A DNA stretch of 14,859 bases from JBBDIP01 sp040880305 (GTDB taxonomy: Bacteria > Bacillota > Sulfobacillia > Fermentithermobacillales > Fermentithermobacillaceae). Positions 13,665-14,859 of this stretch are shown here, piece after piece. The stretch spans positions 1 to 14,859 of the forward strand of contig JBBDIP010000051.1 in the NCBI GenBank assembly GCA_040880305.1, in the 5' to 3' direction. A model generated the notes under the pieces. It was not told where the DNA came from, searched no databases, and worked only from the letters and a program-made list of their open reading frames with translations. How positions within the stretch are numbered: position 1 is the first letter of the stretch; each line of letters opens with the position of its first letter. A program made the translations under genes and the position numbers.

Positions 13665-14543
13665 ATGAGCGCAGACACTCCTCCAGCACTGAAGACCCCA
13701 ACGACCTATGAAGAGCAAGTACAGTTGCTCAGGAGTAGGGGGCTGCATATTCCTGATACCGAGACTGCAAAGCAGATCCTCCGCAACGTGAACTACTATC
13801 GCTTTTCTGCATACCTACTCCCTTTCCGCGTGACCGGTAGTGAGCAGTACGCGGAGGGCACAACGCTTAACAGGGTATATTCCATCTACGAGTTCGATCA
13901 ACGCCTTCGAAGTCTCATAGTCTCAGCCCTTGAACCGATCGAGATCATGCTTAGGACTCGTATCGCGTACTACCATGCTCACACCTATGGTGCGGATGGA
14001 TACATGAACTCTGCGAATTTCGAGGACTGCAGCCGCCATGACGAGTTCATCGAGGAGTTCAACAGTGTCGTCATGAAGAACTCGAAGTCGTTGATTGTCC
14101 AGCACCATGGCATCAACTACGGAGGCAGGTTTCCGATTTGGGTTGCCGTCGAGTTGTTCTCGTTTGGCATTCTGTCGAAGATCTACGCAAATATGAGACC
14201 CGAAGATAGAAGACAGATAGCGCAGGATCTGGGTCAGGGTCCTGAGCACCTCAAAAGCTGGTTTCGGTGTCTCGCGTATCTCCGAAATCTGTGCGCTCAC
14301 TACGCTCGACTGTACTATGAGAATATGAGATCCTTGCCGCGACTCCCTAGGGGTAAGCCTGAGATTGCCAGCGGCAGGGTGTTCGACATCGTCTACGTCA
14401 TGAAGTTTCTGTATCCAGACCTCGGGAAGTGGCGGAGTAGCATCTTGCGGGAACTGCAGGCGCTAGTTGGCGAGTATGGAGACAACGTTGACCTGGAGTG
14501 CATCGGATTCCCAGCCAAGTGGTACGAGCTGCTTGCCAAGTAA
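13665..14543 (+). CDS. Abi_2 family (AbiD/AbiF-like) abortive-infection protein with HEPN motif
   Basis: A 292-residue cytosolic protein. The N terminus has the family pattern YEEQVQLLRSRGLHIPD (residues 15-31), then ILRNVNYYRFSAYLLPFR (38-55). A central helical part follows, and LRNLCAHYARLYY holds Arg207-x4-His212, the HEPN RNase signature. It ends with the expected GFPAKWYELL. Members of this family are phage-defence or toxin proteins thought to cleave RNA and stop growth after infection; some are paired with small structured RNAs (from memory). Length is normal and the frame is intact. The ATG at 13665 follows a GGGGAT ribosome site at somewhat long spacing. It has its own promoter and no protein partner, and lies between the two DegT repeats, which suggests accessory or horizontally gained DNA. 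Confidence 0.88.
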   Translation: MSADTPPALKTPTTYEEQVQLLRSRGLHIPDTETAKQILRNVNYYRFSAYLLPFRVTGSEQYAEGTTLNRVYSIYEFDQRLRSLIVSALEPIEIMLRTRIAYYHAHTYGADGYMNSANFEDCSRHDEFIEEFNSVVMKNSKSLIVQHHGINYGGRFPIWVAVELFSFGILSKIYANMRPEDRRQIAQDLGQGPEHLKSWFRCLAYLRNLCAHYARLYYENMRSLPRLPRGKPEIASGRVFDIVYVMKFLYPDLGKWRSSILRELQALVGEYGDNVDLECIGFPAKWYELLAK

Positions 14544-14647
14544 CCAGAGCCCTGCTTCTATCCGTCCGTTGTCGTAGGCCGGGCTAGACGCAGTCTGGGG
14601 TCGTCGGCTCGGTGATGGGTACAGACCATCTCCGATGAGGTCTCTGG

Positions 14648-14859
14648 CCAGCCGGCCAAACTGGACTGATCGTAGATCGCCGACCGGCATGGACTGGTCG
14701 TCATCGAGGACTCCTTCGAGTAGCTCGGGCGGGATGGCCGTCACCGACGACCCCGAGATCGCCCGCCTGTGCCGCAGCATGGCCAACCAGGGCAGGGGAG
14801 AGGCGGGGGTGTGGCTGTCCCACGAGCGCCTCGGGTTCAACTACAGGATGGACGAGATG
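14648..14859 (+). pseudogene. DegT aminotransferase remnant, copy 2 (runs off the window)
   Basis: The second copy of the repeat described at 12510. In one frame it reads PAKLD, two stops, then IADRHGLVVIEDSFE and a TAG; after the shared deletion and frame change it reads GGMAVTDDPEIARLCRSM to GFNYRMDEM at the last base. IEDSFE is closer to the normal family motif than the IEGSCG of copy 1, so copy 2 has drifted less at that spot. As in copy 1, the segment with the PLP lysine is absent. What follows is outside the window. Confidence 0.82.

Overview
The window looks like a moderately GC-rich bacterial chromosome, most likely a Gram-positive-type lineage (Bacillota or a relative). The evidence is indirect: the sugar-binding protein is a lipoprotein with a lipobox, Shine-Dalgarno sites are strong, TTG/GTG starts are used, and genes are tightly coupled by short overlaps. 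No rRNA, tRNA, CRISPR array or phage structural gene was seen, and taxonomy cannot be settled from this stretch.

Layout. (1) 3-341: the 3' end of an M20D (AbgB-type) amidohydrolase, convergent with (2) a class II Fic AMP-transferase gene on the minus strand (635-1828). The gap between them holds short direct repeats that resemble a leftover IS21-type terminus, and a perfect 30-bp palindrome that may end both transcripts. (3) 1829-2315: divergent control region, with AT-rich half-sites on the Fic side and three consecutive dyads just before the IclR gene. (4) 2316-12412: a ten-gene plus-strand operon: IclR regulator, FGGY kinase, lipoprotein sugar-binding protein, RbsA-type double ATPase, two RbsC-type permeases, phosphotriesterase-like lactonase, creatininase-fold hydrolase, metallo-beta-lactamase-fold hydrolase, KDPG-type aldolase. 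(5) 12510-14859: an accessory or decaying region, in which two related fragments of a DegT-type aminotransferase pseudogene (about 212-215 bp, roughly 95% alike) flank a VanZ-like membrane protein and an Abi_2/HEPN abortive-infection-type protein. The window ends inside the second repeat.

How the genes work together. The operon looks like a self-contained uptake and breakdown route for a carbohydrate-like compound, controlled by its own IclR repressor or activator. The ABC system imports it, the FGGY kinase phosphorylates a polyol, sugar or acid, up to three different metal-dependent hydrolases open rings or lactones (or cleave amides), and the aldolase releases pyruvate or a similar keto acid. 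No dehydrogenase or dehydratase is encoded in the visible operon. The combination of a PTE-like lactonase, a creatininase-fold enzyme and an MBL enzyme matches no named pathway I can assign with confidence, so this is the best candidate for an undescribed system here. The second candidate is the Abi gene with hairpins in its upstream region, bracketed by direct repeats.
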